DNA of 64,000 nucleotides from Demequina maris (GTDB taxonomy: Bacteria > Actinomycetota > Actinomycetes > Actinomycetales > Demequinaceae). A model generated the notes under the pieces. The model did not search any database. It saw only the letters and a list, made by a program, of their open reading frames with translations, and was not told the DNA's origin. Positions within the stretch are counted from its first letter, which is position 1, and each line of letters starts with the position of its first letter. Positions 30,170 to 38,217 of this stretch are shown here, piece after piece. The translations under genes and the position numbers were made by a program. The stretch lies in assembly GCF_000971155.1 (NCBI RefSeq), contig NZ_BBLX01000003.1:1-64000 (forward strand). Direction: 5' to 3'.

Positions 30170-32602
30170 TCAGTTGTTGCTGTGGACGCGCTCGCTCCTT
30201 CGCCGAGCGCGCCATGCCGATAGGACCTGGCGCACTCCGCGCCAGAACCGGCCGTTGACCATGAGCAGCAGGCCGTCGAGCATCGCGTCGTCGACCCTTC
30301 CTCCGCTCATCCGCGCGACCGACCGGAACGGCAGGTCGAGCACGAATCTTGTGTTGTTGGCCGCGTGCGGCCGGCCCAGCGCCATCAGCAGCGCGTAGGC
30401 GAGGTCGATGACGCGGTACAGGAGGCCCGCGAACCCGCCGCGGCCCCGCGTCTGCGCGATGATGTCGTCGCGCGTCAGCGGCTGACCCACGGGCCAGCGG
30501 GGCGACGGCAGCGGCCGCCCGAGGAGCTCGCCGAACTCGAGGTCGTTGACCTTCTCGACGCGTCCATCGACGTAGTGCGGCAGGCGGTCCTTGCCGGGCG
30601 CGGTCCACGCCTCGCCCTCGACGTCGAGCTCGCGACGCAGGCGCACGTCGCGCGACGATGCGCCCGCCAGGACGCCGTACGTGCCGCCGACCGTGCGCCA
30701 GCCGCCGTGGTCGACGTCGTAGACGTCGAAGGCGTGCTCGGCGTACGGGATCTCGACGGTGACGGTCTCGCCGGGCATGAGCGCGACCTTCGCGAAGCCG
30801 CGCAGCTCGCGCGGGGCGCGGATCTCGCCGACGGCGGCGTCGGGCGCCTCGACGTACAGCTGCACGGTCTCCTCGCCCTCGCGCGCACCCGTGTTGGTGA
30901 GCGTCACCCGCGCGGAGGTCTCCCCTGCCTCGAGCTCCTCGTAGCGGAAGCGCGTGTAGCCGAGGCCGTGGCCGAACGGGTAGCGGACCGGGGTCTCCGT
31001 CTTGTCGAAGTACCGGTAGCCGACATAGATGCTCTCGCGGTGCTCGGAGGTCGCCTGGGTCTGCGCGAACGAGGCCGAGGACGGCACGTCCGCGTACACG
31101 AGCGGGTAGGTCTCGGCCAGGCGTCCGCTGGGGTTGACGCACCCGGTGAGGACGTCGGCGACGGCGGTGCCGCCGCCCTGGCCCGCGAGGTACGAGTGGA
31201 CGATGGCCGCCGCCTCGTCCGCGAAGGGCAGCTCGACCGGTGCGCCGCCGGCGAGCACGACGACCACGGGCACGCCGAGGCCGATGAGCTGGTGCGCGAG
31301 CACGAGCTGGTTCCGCGCGAGCCGCATGTGCTGCCGGTCGACGCCCTCGGCCTCGGCGGACTCGTCGAGCCCCAGGAACAGCAGCACCACGTCGGAGCGG
31401 CGCGCGAGTCGCAGGGCGCGCCTGCGCAGGAGCCGCGAGGGCTTGTCGCGGCGCGCGAAGCCGCGCTCGAAGCCGGCGATGTCGAGGTCGCTCGCGCGCA
31501 GGGCGTCGAGCGCCGAGTCGACGCGGGTGGGGTTGACCAGCGAGCTGCCGGCGCCCTGGTAGCGCGGGCGTGCGGCGAAGTCGCCGATGACGGCGACGCG
31601 GCCCGAGGCGGGGCCGAGCGGCAGCACGTCGAGGGGGTTGTCAAGCAGCACGATGGACCGGCGTGCGGCCTCGATCGCGAGCTCGTGGTGCGCGTCGTGG
31701 TCCACCGGGGCCGGCGCATCGTCCCGCGCGGTGCGCGCGATGAGTGCCAGCAGCTCCTCGACGCGGGCGTCGAGGACCGTCTCGTCGAGCGTGCCCGCCT
31801 CGACCGCGGCCACGATCTCGCGGTCGGTGACCCCGTCGGTCGACGGCATCTCGAGGGCGTTGCCCGCGATGAGGCCGGCGATGCGGTCGTTGTTGCCGCC
31901 CCAGTCGGTGACGACGAGCCCGTCGAAGCCGAAGGTGCGGCGCAGGATGCGGTCGAGCAGCTCGACGTTCTCGTTCGCGTACGTGCCGTTGACCTTGTTG
32001 TAGGAGCTCATCACGGTCCACGGGTCGCCCTCGGCGAGCGCGATGCGGAAGCCCTCGAGGTACGTCTCGTGCAGCGCGCGCTCGTCGACGATCTCGTCGA
32101 TCGTCATGCGGTGGGTCTCCTGGCTGTTGACCGCGAAGTGCTTGGCGCAGGCCGCGACGCCGCGCGACTGGATGCCGCGGATCATCGCCGCGGCGGACGT
32201 GCCCGACAGCAGCGGGTCCTCGGAGAAGTACTCGAAGCTGCGGCCCGCGAGCGGGTTGCGCTTGAGGTTGAGGCCGGGTCCGAGAAGGACGCTCACGTCC
32301 TCCGCGGCAGCCTCGGCGCCGAGCGCCTCGCCGACGCGGGTGAGCAGGCCGGGGTCCCAGCTGTTCGCGAGGGTCGCGGCGGGCGGGAAGCACGTGGCGG
32401 GGATGCTCGCGTGGAGGCCCAGGTGGTCCGCGGCGCCGCCCTGCTTGCGCAGCCCGTGGGGGCCGTCGGTCAGCATGATCGAGGGCACGCCGAGCCGATC
32501 GACGCGCTTCGTGTTCCAGAAGTTCGCGCCGGACATGAGCGACGCCTTCTCGGCGAGCGTGAGCTCGGTCCGCAAGCGTCGTCGGTTGTCGGAGATCGTC
32601 AT
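30170..32602 (-). CDS. GH3 beta-glucosidase-like glycosidase, classical order
   Basis: An 810-residue GH3 enzyme: barrel first (MLTDGPHGLRKQ, FEYFSEDPLLSGT, AKHFAVNSQE, nucleophile Asp in GLVVTDWGG). The alpha/beta sandwich (about 340-560) and an Fn3-like domain follow. A C-terminal helical extension of about 130 residues resembles clostridial/bifidobacterial cytosolic GH3 enzymes. No signal peptide. It shares an operon with the permuted GH3 gene; presumably one works outside and one inside the cell. The ATG at 32602 lies next to the TetR operators, which would repress it. Confidence 0.9.
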   Translation of the reverse strand: MTISDNRRRLRTELTLAEKASLMSGANFWNTKRVDRLGVPSIMLTDGPHGLRKQGGAADHLGLHASIPATCFPPAATLANSWDPGLLTRVGEALGAEAAAEDVSVLLGPGLNLKRNPLAGRSFEYFSEDPLLSGTSAAAMIRGIQSRGVAACAKHFAVNSQETHRMTIDEIVDERALHETYLEGFRIALAEGDPWTVMSSYNKVNGTYANENVELLDRILRRTFGFDGLVVTDWGGNNDRIAGLIAGNALEMPSTDGVTDREIVAAVEAGTLDETVLDARVEELLALIARTARDDAPAPVDHDAHHELAIEAARRSIVLLDNPLDVLPLGPASGRVAVIGDFAARPRYQGAGSSLVNPTRVDSALDALRASDLDIAGFERGFARRDKPSRLLRRRALRLARRSDVVLLFLGLDESAEAEGVDRQHMRLARNQLVLAHQLIGLGVPVVVVLAGGAPVELPFADEAAAIVHSYLAGQGGGTAVADVLTGCVNPSGRLAETYPLVYADVPSSASFAQTQATSEHRESIYVGYRYFDKTETPVRYPFGHGLGYTRFRYEELEAGETSARVTLTNTGAREGEETVQLYVEAPDAAVGEIRAPRELRGFAKVALMPGETVTVEIPYAEHAFDVYDVDHGGWRTVGGTYGVLAGASSRDVRLRRELDVEGEAWTAPGKDRLPHYVDGRVEKVNDLEFGELLGRPLPSPRWPVGQPLTRDDIIAQTRGRGGFAGLLYRVIDLAYALLMALGRPHAANNTRFVLDLPFRSVARMSGGRVDDAMLDGLLLMVNGRFWRGVRQVLSAWRARRRSERVHSNN

Positions 32603-32623
32603 CAATCGGTACCTTGGTTCAAG

Positions 32624-32641
32624 TTCCACCACGCGGTGGAG
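32624..32641. promoter_or_regulatory. TetR operator O1
   Basis: TTCCACC-ACGC-GGTGGAG, a palindrome matching O2 in both arms. It lies in the divergent gap between the GH3 operon and tetR. Confidence 0.75.
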
Positions 32642-32661
32642 TTCTGCGGATGAGCGTAACA

Positions 32662-32683
32662 ATTTCCACCGCTTGGTGGAAAT
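32662..32683. promoter_or_regulatory. TetR operator O2
   Basis: ATTTCCACC and GGTGGAAAT, perfect 9-bp arms around GCTT. Its centre is 40 bp (about four helical turns) from O1, so dimers would bind on the same DNA face. Confidence 0.78.
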
Positions 32684-32718
32684 CGACGTCATCCGGCCTG
32701 GAACGAGAGGACCCACCG

Positions 32719-33306
32719 ATGCCCGAGGGCTACGCCACCGGACGCGCGACCAAGCAGTCGATCGTCGAGAGCGCCGCCGCGGCCTTCGCGCAGAAGGGCT
32801 TCTACGGCGCCTCGCTGCGGAGCATCGCGCGCGAGGCGGGTGTCGACCACTCGACGCTCCTCCACCACTTCGGCAACAAGACCGCGCTGCTGCTCGCCGT
32901 GATCGAGTGGCACGACGCGCAGGCCATGCCGGCCGACCTCCCCGAGACCATCAGCGCCGAGTTCATCGCGGACGGCTTCGCCGCGACCGCGGCCCGGAAC
33001 GCGGAGACCCCGGGCCTCGTGCAGCTGCTGTCCGTGCTGACCGCGGAGGCCGGCGCGGAGAACCATCCCGCGCGCGAGACGCTCCAGCGCCGCCACGAGC
33101 TGGTGACGACGGTGATCGCGTGGACGATCAGCAGCCAGCGCGCCGAGCACGAGGACCACGGCGACCCGCTGAGCCCGGAGGAGCGGGCCGCCGTCCTCAT
33201 CGCGAGCTGGGAGGGGCTGCAGGTCTACGACGCGCTCCACCCCGGGAAGCTCGACGTGCCGGCGCTCGTGCGCGCGATGCTGCGCGAGGCCTTCCTGCTC
33301 GACTGA
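32719..33306 (+). CDS. TetR-family repressor of the GH3 operon
   Basis: A 195-residue TetR protein: HTH at about 10-55 (IVESAAAAFAQKGFYGASLRSIAREAG, HSTLLHHFGNKTALL), then a helical ligand domain. It is divergent from the two GH3 genes, and two matching palindromes lie in the gap, so it most likely represses the glycosidases and itself. The inducer is probably a sugar or aglycone. The ATG at 32719 follows AGAGGA; a longer in-frame start would run through the operators. Confidence 0.9.
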   Translation: MPEGYATGRATKQSIVESAAAAFAQKGFYGASLRSIAREAGVDHSTLLHHFGNKTALLLAVIEWHDAQAMPADLPETISAEFIADGFAATAARNAETPGLVQLLSVLTAEAGAENHPARETLQRRHELVTTVIAWTISSQRAEHEDHGDPLSPEERAAVLIASWEGLQVYDALHPGKLDVPALVRAMLREAFLLD

Positions 33307-33404
33307 CGCCTCCGCGCGCGGCGCGGGCGGGCCGACCGCTCGGCGAGCGCGGCGCCCGCGAGACGCTGGGCCTGCGCGAGCGAGATCGGGTCGATGGTGA
33401 ACAT
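33225..33404 (-). CDS. possible small basic protein
   Basis: A 59-codon frame starting MFTIDPISLAQAQRLAGAAL and then rich in Arg and Ser. The start has a near-ideal ribosome site (GAAGGAG, 5 nt before the ATG). Its last third overlaps the 3' end of tetR on the other strand, where coding for both is doubtful. Small Arg-rich ORFs of this style are common in actinobacteria, function unknown. Confidence 0.35.
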   Translation of the reverse strand: MFTIDPISLAQAQRLAGAALAERSARPRRARRRQSSRKASRSIARTSAGTSSFPGWSAS

Positions 33405-33646
33405 GGGTGCTCCTTCGTTCTGGCTACGGAGGAGCTGTCGGACAGGACGCAGCGAGGTTGACGTGTCGCGAGGGGCGGTGGGCCGACGCGGCCATCGGCG
33501 GCTCGCACTGTCGGCACGGGCGGGATCCGTCGGGGATCGCGTCCGCGGGTGAACGGCGGGGCGGGGAGCCCCCTGCTCGTCTCACGAGGCCCGTGAGGAC
33601 CTGATCCGACCTTATGGCACGGCGAGGCGCGGGCGCAAAGCCTGCG
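33405..33646. other. non-coding gap right of tetR
   Basis: Apart from the possible small ORF to its left, I see no gene, hairpin of note or promoter in this stretch up to the stop of the radical SAM gene. Confidence 0.4.
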
Positions 33647-34729
33647 TCAGAACAGGGTGAGGGGCTCGGCGCCCGGGACCGGCGCATCGTCCCCGTGCGC
33701 GCGGCTACGCCGCCACTCCCCCTCGTCGTCGCGCGCGTTCGCCCGCGACGCGACGGTGCCGGTGTTGGGGTCCTCGGGGGTGCGCGCGAGGCCGTGGGCC
33801 GCGATGAGCGGCTTGATGCGCGCGGCGAGCCACCGGCGGTACTCCTTGGGCGCGTAGGCGCCGTCGCCGTACAGCTCGCGGTAGCGGCCGACGAGGTCGG
33901 GACGATGCGCGTGCAGCCACCGCGCGTACCACTCCTTCACGCCGGGCCGGAGGTGCAGGGCGGTGTAGGTCACCGAGGCCGCACCCGCGGCCTTGATGCG
34001 GCCCAGCGCGGCGTCGAGGTGCTCCTCGGAGTCCGTGAGGAACGGCAGGATCGGCATCATGAAGACCGCGACGTCGAAGCCCGCCTCGGCGGCCGCGGCC
34101 ACGGTCGCGAGCCGCGCCTGGGTGGTGGGGGTGCCGGGCTCGATGGCCTGCTGGAGCTCGTCGTCCGCGATCGCGATCGACAGCGCGAGGTCCACCGGGG
34201 CGGCCTTGCGCGCCTCAGCCAGGAGCGGCAGGTCGCGACGCAGCAGCGAGCCCTTGGTGAGGATCGACATCGGGGTGCCGGAGTCCGCGAGCGCGCGGAT
34301 GATGCCGGGCATGAGCCGGTAGCGGCCCTCCGCGCGCTGGTACGGGTCCGTGTTGGTGCCGAGCGCGACGTGCTCGCGGTCCCACGAGGGCTTCGCGAGG
34401 TCCTTGCGGAGCGCCTCGGCGATGTTGATCTTGACGATGATCTGGCGGTCGAAGTCGACGCCCGCGTCGAGCTCGAGGTAGCGGTGGGACGGCCGCGCGA
34501 AGCAGTAGACGCACGCGTGCGTGCAGCCGCGATACGGGTTGACGGTCCACGTGAACGGGACGGCGCTGCCGGGGCCCACGCGGTTGAGCGCGCTCTTGGC
34601 GAGCACCTCGTGGAACGTCACCCCGGCGAAGTCCGGCGTGGTGACGGTCCGCACGAGGTTCGACATCCTCGCGAGCGCGGGCAGCGCCTCATCGTTCTCG
34701 GCGCGCAGCGCCTGTCCCTCCCACCGCAT
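33647..34729 (-). CDS. Rv2578c-family radical SAM protein
   Basis: A 360-residue radical SAM protein. The iron-sulphur cysteines are Cys69, Cys73 and Cys76 in GCTHACVYCFAR, within a TIM-barrel-like domain (ILTKGSLLRRD, VAVFMMPILPFL). It belongs to the Rv2578c/spore-photoproduct-lyase-like group. The M. tuberculosis homologue is in the LexA (SOS) regulon, and here a palindromic SOS box lies directly upstream, supporting a DNA-damage role. The reaction is unknown. The message appears leaderless. Confidence 0.88.
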   Translation of the reverse strand: MRWEGQALRAENDEALPALARMSNLVRTVTTPDFAGVTFHEVLAKSALNRVGPGSAVPFTWTVNPYRGCTHACVYCFARPSHRYLELDAGVDFDRQIIVKINIAEALRKDLAKPSWDREHVALGTNTDPYQRAEGRYRLMPGIIRALADSGTPMSILTKGSLLRRDLPLLAEARKAAPVDLALSIAIADDELQQAIEPGTPTTQARLATVAAAAEAGFDVAVFMMPILPFLTDSEEHLDAALGRIKAAGAASVTYTALHLRPGVKEWYARWLHAHRPDLVGRYRELYGDGAYAPKEYRRWLAARIKPLIAAHGLARTPEDPNTGTVASRANARDDEGEWRRSRAHGDDAPVPGAEPLTLF

Positions 34730-34735
34730 GCGACC

Positions 34736-34755
34736 ATTCGAACACCTGTTCGAAT
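34736..34755. promoter_or_regulatory. LexA (SOS) box
   Basis: ATTCGAACACCTGTTCGAAT is a 20-bp palindrome (9-bp arms) matching the actinobacterial SOS box TCGAAC-N4-GTTCGA. It overlaps the spacer and -10 of the leaderless promoter of the radical SAM gene. Confidence 0.88.
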
Positions 34756-34764
34756 TGCGGTCAA
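34736..34764 (-). promoter_or_regulatory. SOS promoter TTGACC-N17-TCGAAT
   Basis: On the minus strand TTGACC (34759-34764), a 17-nt spacer and TCGAAT (34736-34741) end 6 nt before the ATG at 34729. LexA bound to the SOS box would occlude it. Confidence 0.65.
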
Positions 34765-34776
34765 GGTGCCGCGCCG

Positions 34777-35502
34777 TCAGGCGGAGGGTGCCACCTGGAG
34801 CTCGAAGTTCGGCCTGGCGCCCTCGGCCACCTTGATCCGGAACGACGTCACCGTGAGGTCGAACTCCTCGGGCCGGGTCACCGTCCAGCTGGCGCCGCCC
34901 TTCGTGATGGGGCCCGCCGCGATCGTGCCCCCGCACGATCCCGCGACGAACGTGGGGGTCGCGAGCAGGTCCGCGCCGTCGAGCAGGACGGGAGCGTCCG
35001 GGATCGACGACACGCACTCCACGCGCGCGGGCCGCGACGCCTCGTACACGTTGTCCAGGACCCTGCCATCCGTGGTGACGGCGATCGTGACCGGGCTCGG
35101 CGCGTCGTCGCCGCCGTCCCAGGGCCACCAGAGGTCCTCACGGTCGTCGCGGCTCCACGCGGCGGTGACGACGGCGACGTAGTAGTCGCTCGAGCTGTCA
35201 CCGTCGCCCACCTGGGCGTCCCCGGTGCCCTCGGTGGTCATGCGGTAGACCTCCATGCACGCGTCGACGGTGCCCGCGTACTCCTGCGCGAGCGACTGCC
35301 AGCGCCGCGTATGCGTGGACTCCCATGCCACGCCCTCGCGGCAGTCGGACGCGACGGCTTCGTAGGGCCCGGTCACCACGGGCAGGGGCACGTCGGCGGC
35401 CGCGTGCACCGCGGGCGAGCCCTCGACGACGGAGCCGCGCCACCAGAACCAGCCGATGCCGACCAGCACGATCCCGACCAGGATCACCACCACGGTGCGC
35501 AT
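34777..35502 (-). CDS. membrane-anchored hypothetical protein
   Basis: A 241-residue protein with an N-terminal membrane helix (TVVVILVGIVLVGIGWFWW, residues 3-21). The outside part holds four cysteines (DCREG, DACMEV, VECVSS, GSCGGT), which could form two disulphides. The rest is acidic with a strand-rich end (ASWTVTRPEEFDLTVTSFRIKV). I do not recognise a family. The ATG at 35502 is chosen because it opens the membrane helix and follows GGGAGCAGGGGG. Confidence 0.65.
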   Translation of the reverse strand: MRTVVVILVGIVLVGIGWFWWRGSVVEGSPAVHAAADVPLPVVTGPYEAVASDCREGVAWESTHTRRWQSLAQEYAGTVDACMEVYRMTTEGTGDAQVGDGDSSSDYYVAVVTAAWSRDDREDLWWPWDGGDDAPSPVTIAVTTDGRVLDNVYEASRPARVECVSSIPDAPVLLDGADLLATPTFVAGSCGGTIAAGPITKGGASWTVTRPEEFDLTVTSFRIKVAEGARPNFELQVAPSA

Positions 35503-35764
35503 GCGTCCCCCTGCTCCCGCCCCGCCTCGGGCGCCTGAGGGGAGCGTAGCGCGCGGCCCGCTCGGCGCCGGGCGCCATCCCGCGGGCGGCGGATCATCCC
35601 CACGGACCTGCCGCATCGTCCCTGCTCACGGCCGTGTCGCGGATCCAAAGACATGACCCGTGACCTACGTCCCTTTTACCTTCCCTTGTGAATCGGCAGA
35701 CTCGCCGGGACGGGCGCACCATGGACGATGACGCCTGCCACGCGAGCCGAAGGAGCCGAGCGCG
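35503..35764. promoter_or_regulatory. divergent gap with a GGACGATGCG copy
   Basis: A 262-bp gap between the anchored hypothetical protein and the PEPCK-like gene. It holds a decamer copy (35612-35621) and a relatively A/T-rich patch near 35660-35695, a likely promoter area for the rightward gene. I cannot place a -10/-35 pair with confidence. Confidence 0.35.
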
Positions 35765-37669
35765 ATGCACACCCTCACCCAGCTGGACCGCCTTGACCTC
35801 GCGCCGGAGGTGCGCGCCGCCCTCGAGGCGGCCCCCTCGGTGACCATCCCCACGACGCGCGAGGAGCTCTACCGGATGTCCCTCGGACCGGAGGGCGGGC
35901 CCGTCTTCTGGGTCGACTACGACGTCGACGGCGAGGTCGTCACGGAGTCCACGGTGACCCGCTGCCGCAACGGCATCGCGGTCAACTACCCCGAGGACTA
36001 CATGCGCCGCCGCGACCCGCAGTGCATGGTCATCGCCGACGACCGCCCGACCGACAAGACGCGCTTCCGCGACCGGTTCGGCCACCGCTTCGACGAGACC
36101 CGCGCCGAGACGCTCACGTGGCTGTCCCACCAGGACCTCGTAGTGGTGCCGTTCAAGGCGGGAGGCCCGGTGCACGGCTCGCCGTCGATCGCGATCGTGC
36201 CCGCGAACTCCGCGTTCTTCGCGACCGCGCTGGTCGACCTCCAGGGCTGGGTGACGTTCGAGGAGCTCGGCGAGTTCGCGCCGCGGTCGATCCTCTACGT
36301 CGCTCCCCCGTTCCGCCACACGCACTTCGACGGCAAGCAGGTGGTGGTCCACGACCGCTCCGAGACGCTGCACGAGATCTTCGCGTACAACCTCTACCCG
36401 GGGCCGAGCGCCAAGAAGGGCGTCTTCTCGGTGCTGCTCGACATCGGCGAACAGGAGGGCTGGATCACCGCGCACGCCTCGGCGGTGCGCGTCACCACGC
36501 CGTACGACAACGAGACCGTGATCATGCACGAGGGCGCCTCGGGCGGCGGCAAGTCGGAGATGTGCCAGGAGCTGCGCCGCGAGGACGACGGCCGCATCCT
36601 GCTCGGCACCAACGTCGCCAACGGCGAGCCGTACCTCATCACGCTGTCCGAGACCTCGGACCTCGCGCCCGTCACCGACGACATGACGCTGTGCCACCCG
36701 GACGTCCAGGACGGCTCCGGGAAGATGGTCGTCGCGGACGCGGAGTCCGGCTGGTTCGTGCGCGTCGACAACCTCAAGGAGTACGGCGCCGACGTCCACT
36801 TCGAGCGCGCGGTGATCCACCCCGACGAGCCGCTCGTGTTCTTCAGCATCGACGGCGTGTCCGACGCGACCGCGCTGCCGTGGGAGCACACGTTCGACTC
36901 GACCGGGAAGCCGTGCCCCAACCCGCGCGTGGTGATCCCCCGCACGATGATCCACGGCATCGTCCACGACCCCGAGCCCGTCGACGTGCGCACGTTCGGC
37001 GTCCGCATGCCGGCATGCACCACCGAGAAGCCCACCTACGGGATCATGGGCATGACCCACTTCGTGCCGCCGGCGATCGCGTGGCTGTGGCGCCTCATCG
37101 CGCCGCGCGGCGACAAGAACCCCTCGATCGGCGAGGCCGCCGACGCGGTCAAGCGGCTCGAGCACGGCGGCATGGTCTCCGAGGGCGTCGGCTCGTACTG
37201 GCCGTTCTCCACCGGCACCCAGGTCGAGGCCGCGAACCTGCTCCTCAAGCAGATCCTCGCCTACCCGCGCACCCGCTACGTCCTCACGCCCAACCAGCAC
37301 GTGGGCGCGTACAAGGTGGGCTTCTCCGCCGAGTGGCTCACGCGCGAGTGGCTGGCCCGCAAGGGCGGCGGCCGCATGCGCGCCGACCAGCTCGAGCCCG
37401 CCCGCTGCCCGCTGTTCGGCTACGCGCCCAAGGAGATGACGCTCGACGGCCAGCCGATCCGCCGCACCCTGCTGCGCCCCGAGACCCAGTCGCACATGGG
37501 CAACGCCGCGTACGACGCGGGCTGCGCGATCCTCACCGGCTTCTTCAAGTCGGAGCTGCAGAAGTTCCTCACCGACGACCTCGACCCGCTCGGCCGGCAG
37601 ATCATCGAGACCTGCCTGAACGACGGCACCGTGGAGGACTACGAGGCGCTCACGCCCATGTACCTGTAG
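35765..37669 (+). CDS. PEPCK-like P-loop protein (DUF4914-type)
   Basis: A 634-residue protein with a Walker A loop HEGASGGGKSEM (near 258-269), in the arrangement seen in the PEP-carboxykinase/HprK superfamily. It resembles the DUF4914 family, whose reaction I do not know. Two further conserved-looking stretches are YNLYPGPSAKKGVFSVLLDI and ACTTEKPTYGIMGMTHFVPP. It is probably a nucleotide-dependent kinase or carboxykinase-like enzyme in the cytoplasm. GAAGGAG precedes the ATG. It stands alone, with only a VOC gene 38 nt downstream. Confidence 0.65.
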   Translation: MHTLTQLDRLDLAPEVRAALEAAPSVTIPTTREELYRMSLGPEGGPVFWVDYDVDGEVVTESTVTRCRNGIAVNYPEDYMRRRDPQCMVIADDRPTDKTRFRDRFGHRFDETRAETLTWLSHQDLVVVPFKAGGPVHGSPSIAIVPANSAFFATALVDLQGWVTFEELGEFAPRSILYVAPPFRHTHFDGKQVVVHDRSETLHEIFAYNLYPGPSAKKGVFSVLLDIGEQEGWITAHASAVRVTTPYDNETVIMHEGASGGGKSEMCQELRREDDGRILLGTNVANGEPYLITLSETSDLAPVTDDMTLCHPDVQDGSGKMVVADAESGWFVRVDNLKEYGADVHFERAVIHPDEPLVFFSIDGVSDATALPWEHTFDSTGKPCPNPRVVIPRTMIHGIVHDPEPVDVRTFGVRMPACTTEKPTYGIMGMTHFVPPAIAWLWRLIAPRGDKNPSIGEAADAVKRLEHGGMVSEGVGSYWPFSTGTQVEAANLLLKQILAYPRTRYVLTPNQHVGAYKVGFSAEWLTREWLARKGGGRMRADQLEPARCPLFGYAPKEMTLDGQPIRRTLLRPETQSHMGNAAYDAGCAILTGFFKSELQKFLTDDLDPLGRQIIETCLNDGTVEDYEALTPMYL

Positions 37670-37707
37670 CGGTTGACGCCGCGGCCGGGGCGGCGCACGG
37701 TGGGCTC

Positions 37708-38136
37708 ATGAGCGAGCCCACCGGCGCCCTCCAGCTGCGCCTCGTCGTCCACGCCGAGGACATCGACGCCGCCCTCGCGTTCTTCCGCGACGCGCTCGGC
37801 CTGCCCGCCGAGCTCGACCTCACCACGCCCACCGGCGACGGCTCGGGCGACGAGGCGCGCGTCGTCGTGCTCGGCGCCGGCCGCGCGACGCTCGAGCTGG
37901 TCAACACGCCGCAGCGCTCCCTCATCGACCGGCTCGAGGTGGGCCGCGACGCCTCGCGGGAGATCCGCGTCGCCCTGCAGGTGGACGATGCGGCGGCCGC
38001 GACCGCGCGCGCCCTCGACGCGGGCGCCACGGAGGTCGCCCCGCCGACCCGAACCCCGTGGGGCTCGCTCAACGCGCGCCTCGAGGGCCCGGCGGGGCTC
38101 CAGCTCACACTGTTCGAGCAGGTCGAGCCCGAGTAG
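37708..38136 (+). CDS. VOC (glyoxalase-like) family protein
   Basis: A 142-residue single VOC domain with paired beta-alpha-beta-beta-beta modules: LRLVVHAEDIDAALAFFRDALGL, then IRVALQVDDAAAATARALDAGA and GLQLTLFE. Members include glyoxalases, fosfomycin-resistance thiol transferases and metal-free binding proteins; the substrate is not deducible. A CACGGT box 6 nt before the ATG may give a leaderless start. Confidence 0.82.
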   Translation: MSEPTGALQLRLVVHAEDIDAALAFFRDALGLPAELDLTTPTGDGSGDEARVVVLGAGRATLELVNTPQRSLIDRLEVGRDASREIRVALQVDDAAAATARALDAGATEVAPPTRTPWGSLNARLEGPAGLQLTLFEQVEPE

Positions 38137-38217
38137 TCCGCGCTAGCGTGGAAGGCGAGGCGCCCCGGCCGCCTCGCGCACGGAGACGAGGCGGCACGGC
38201 CGCCGCTGGGAGACGCG

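Noticed and set aside
26068-30258. Long open frame of nearly 1400 codons on the plus strand
   Set aside because: It lies antisense to the DUF202, esterase and permuted GH3 genes, is low-complexity (Val/Arg/Leu/Asp/Gly) and arises from G+C-rich codon bias in the real genes.
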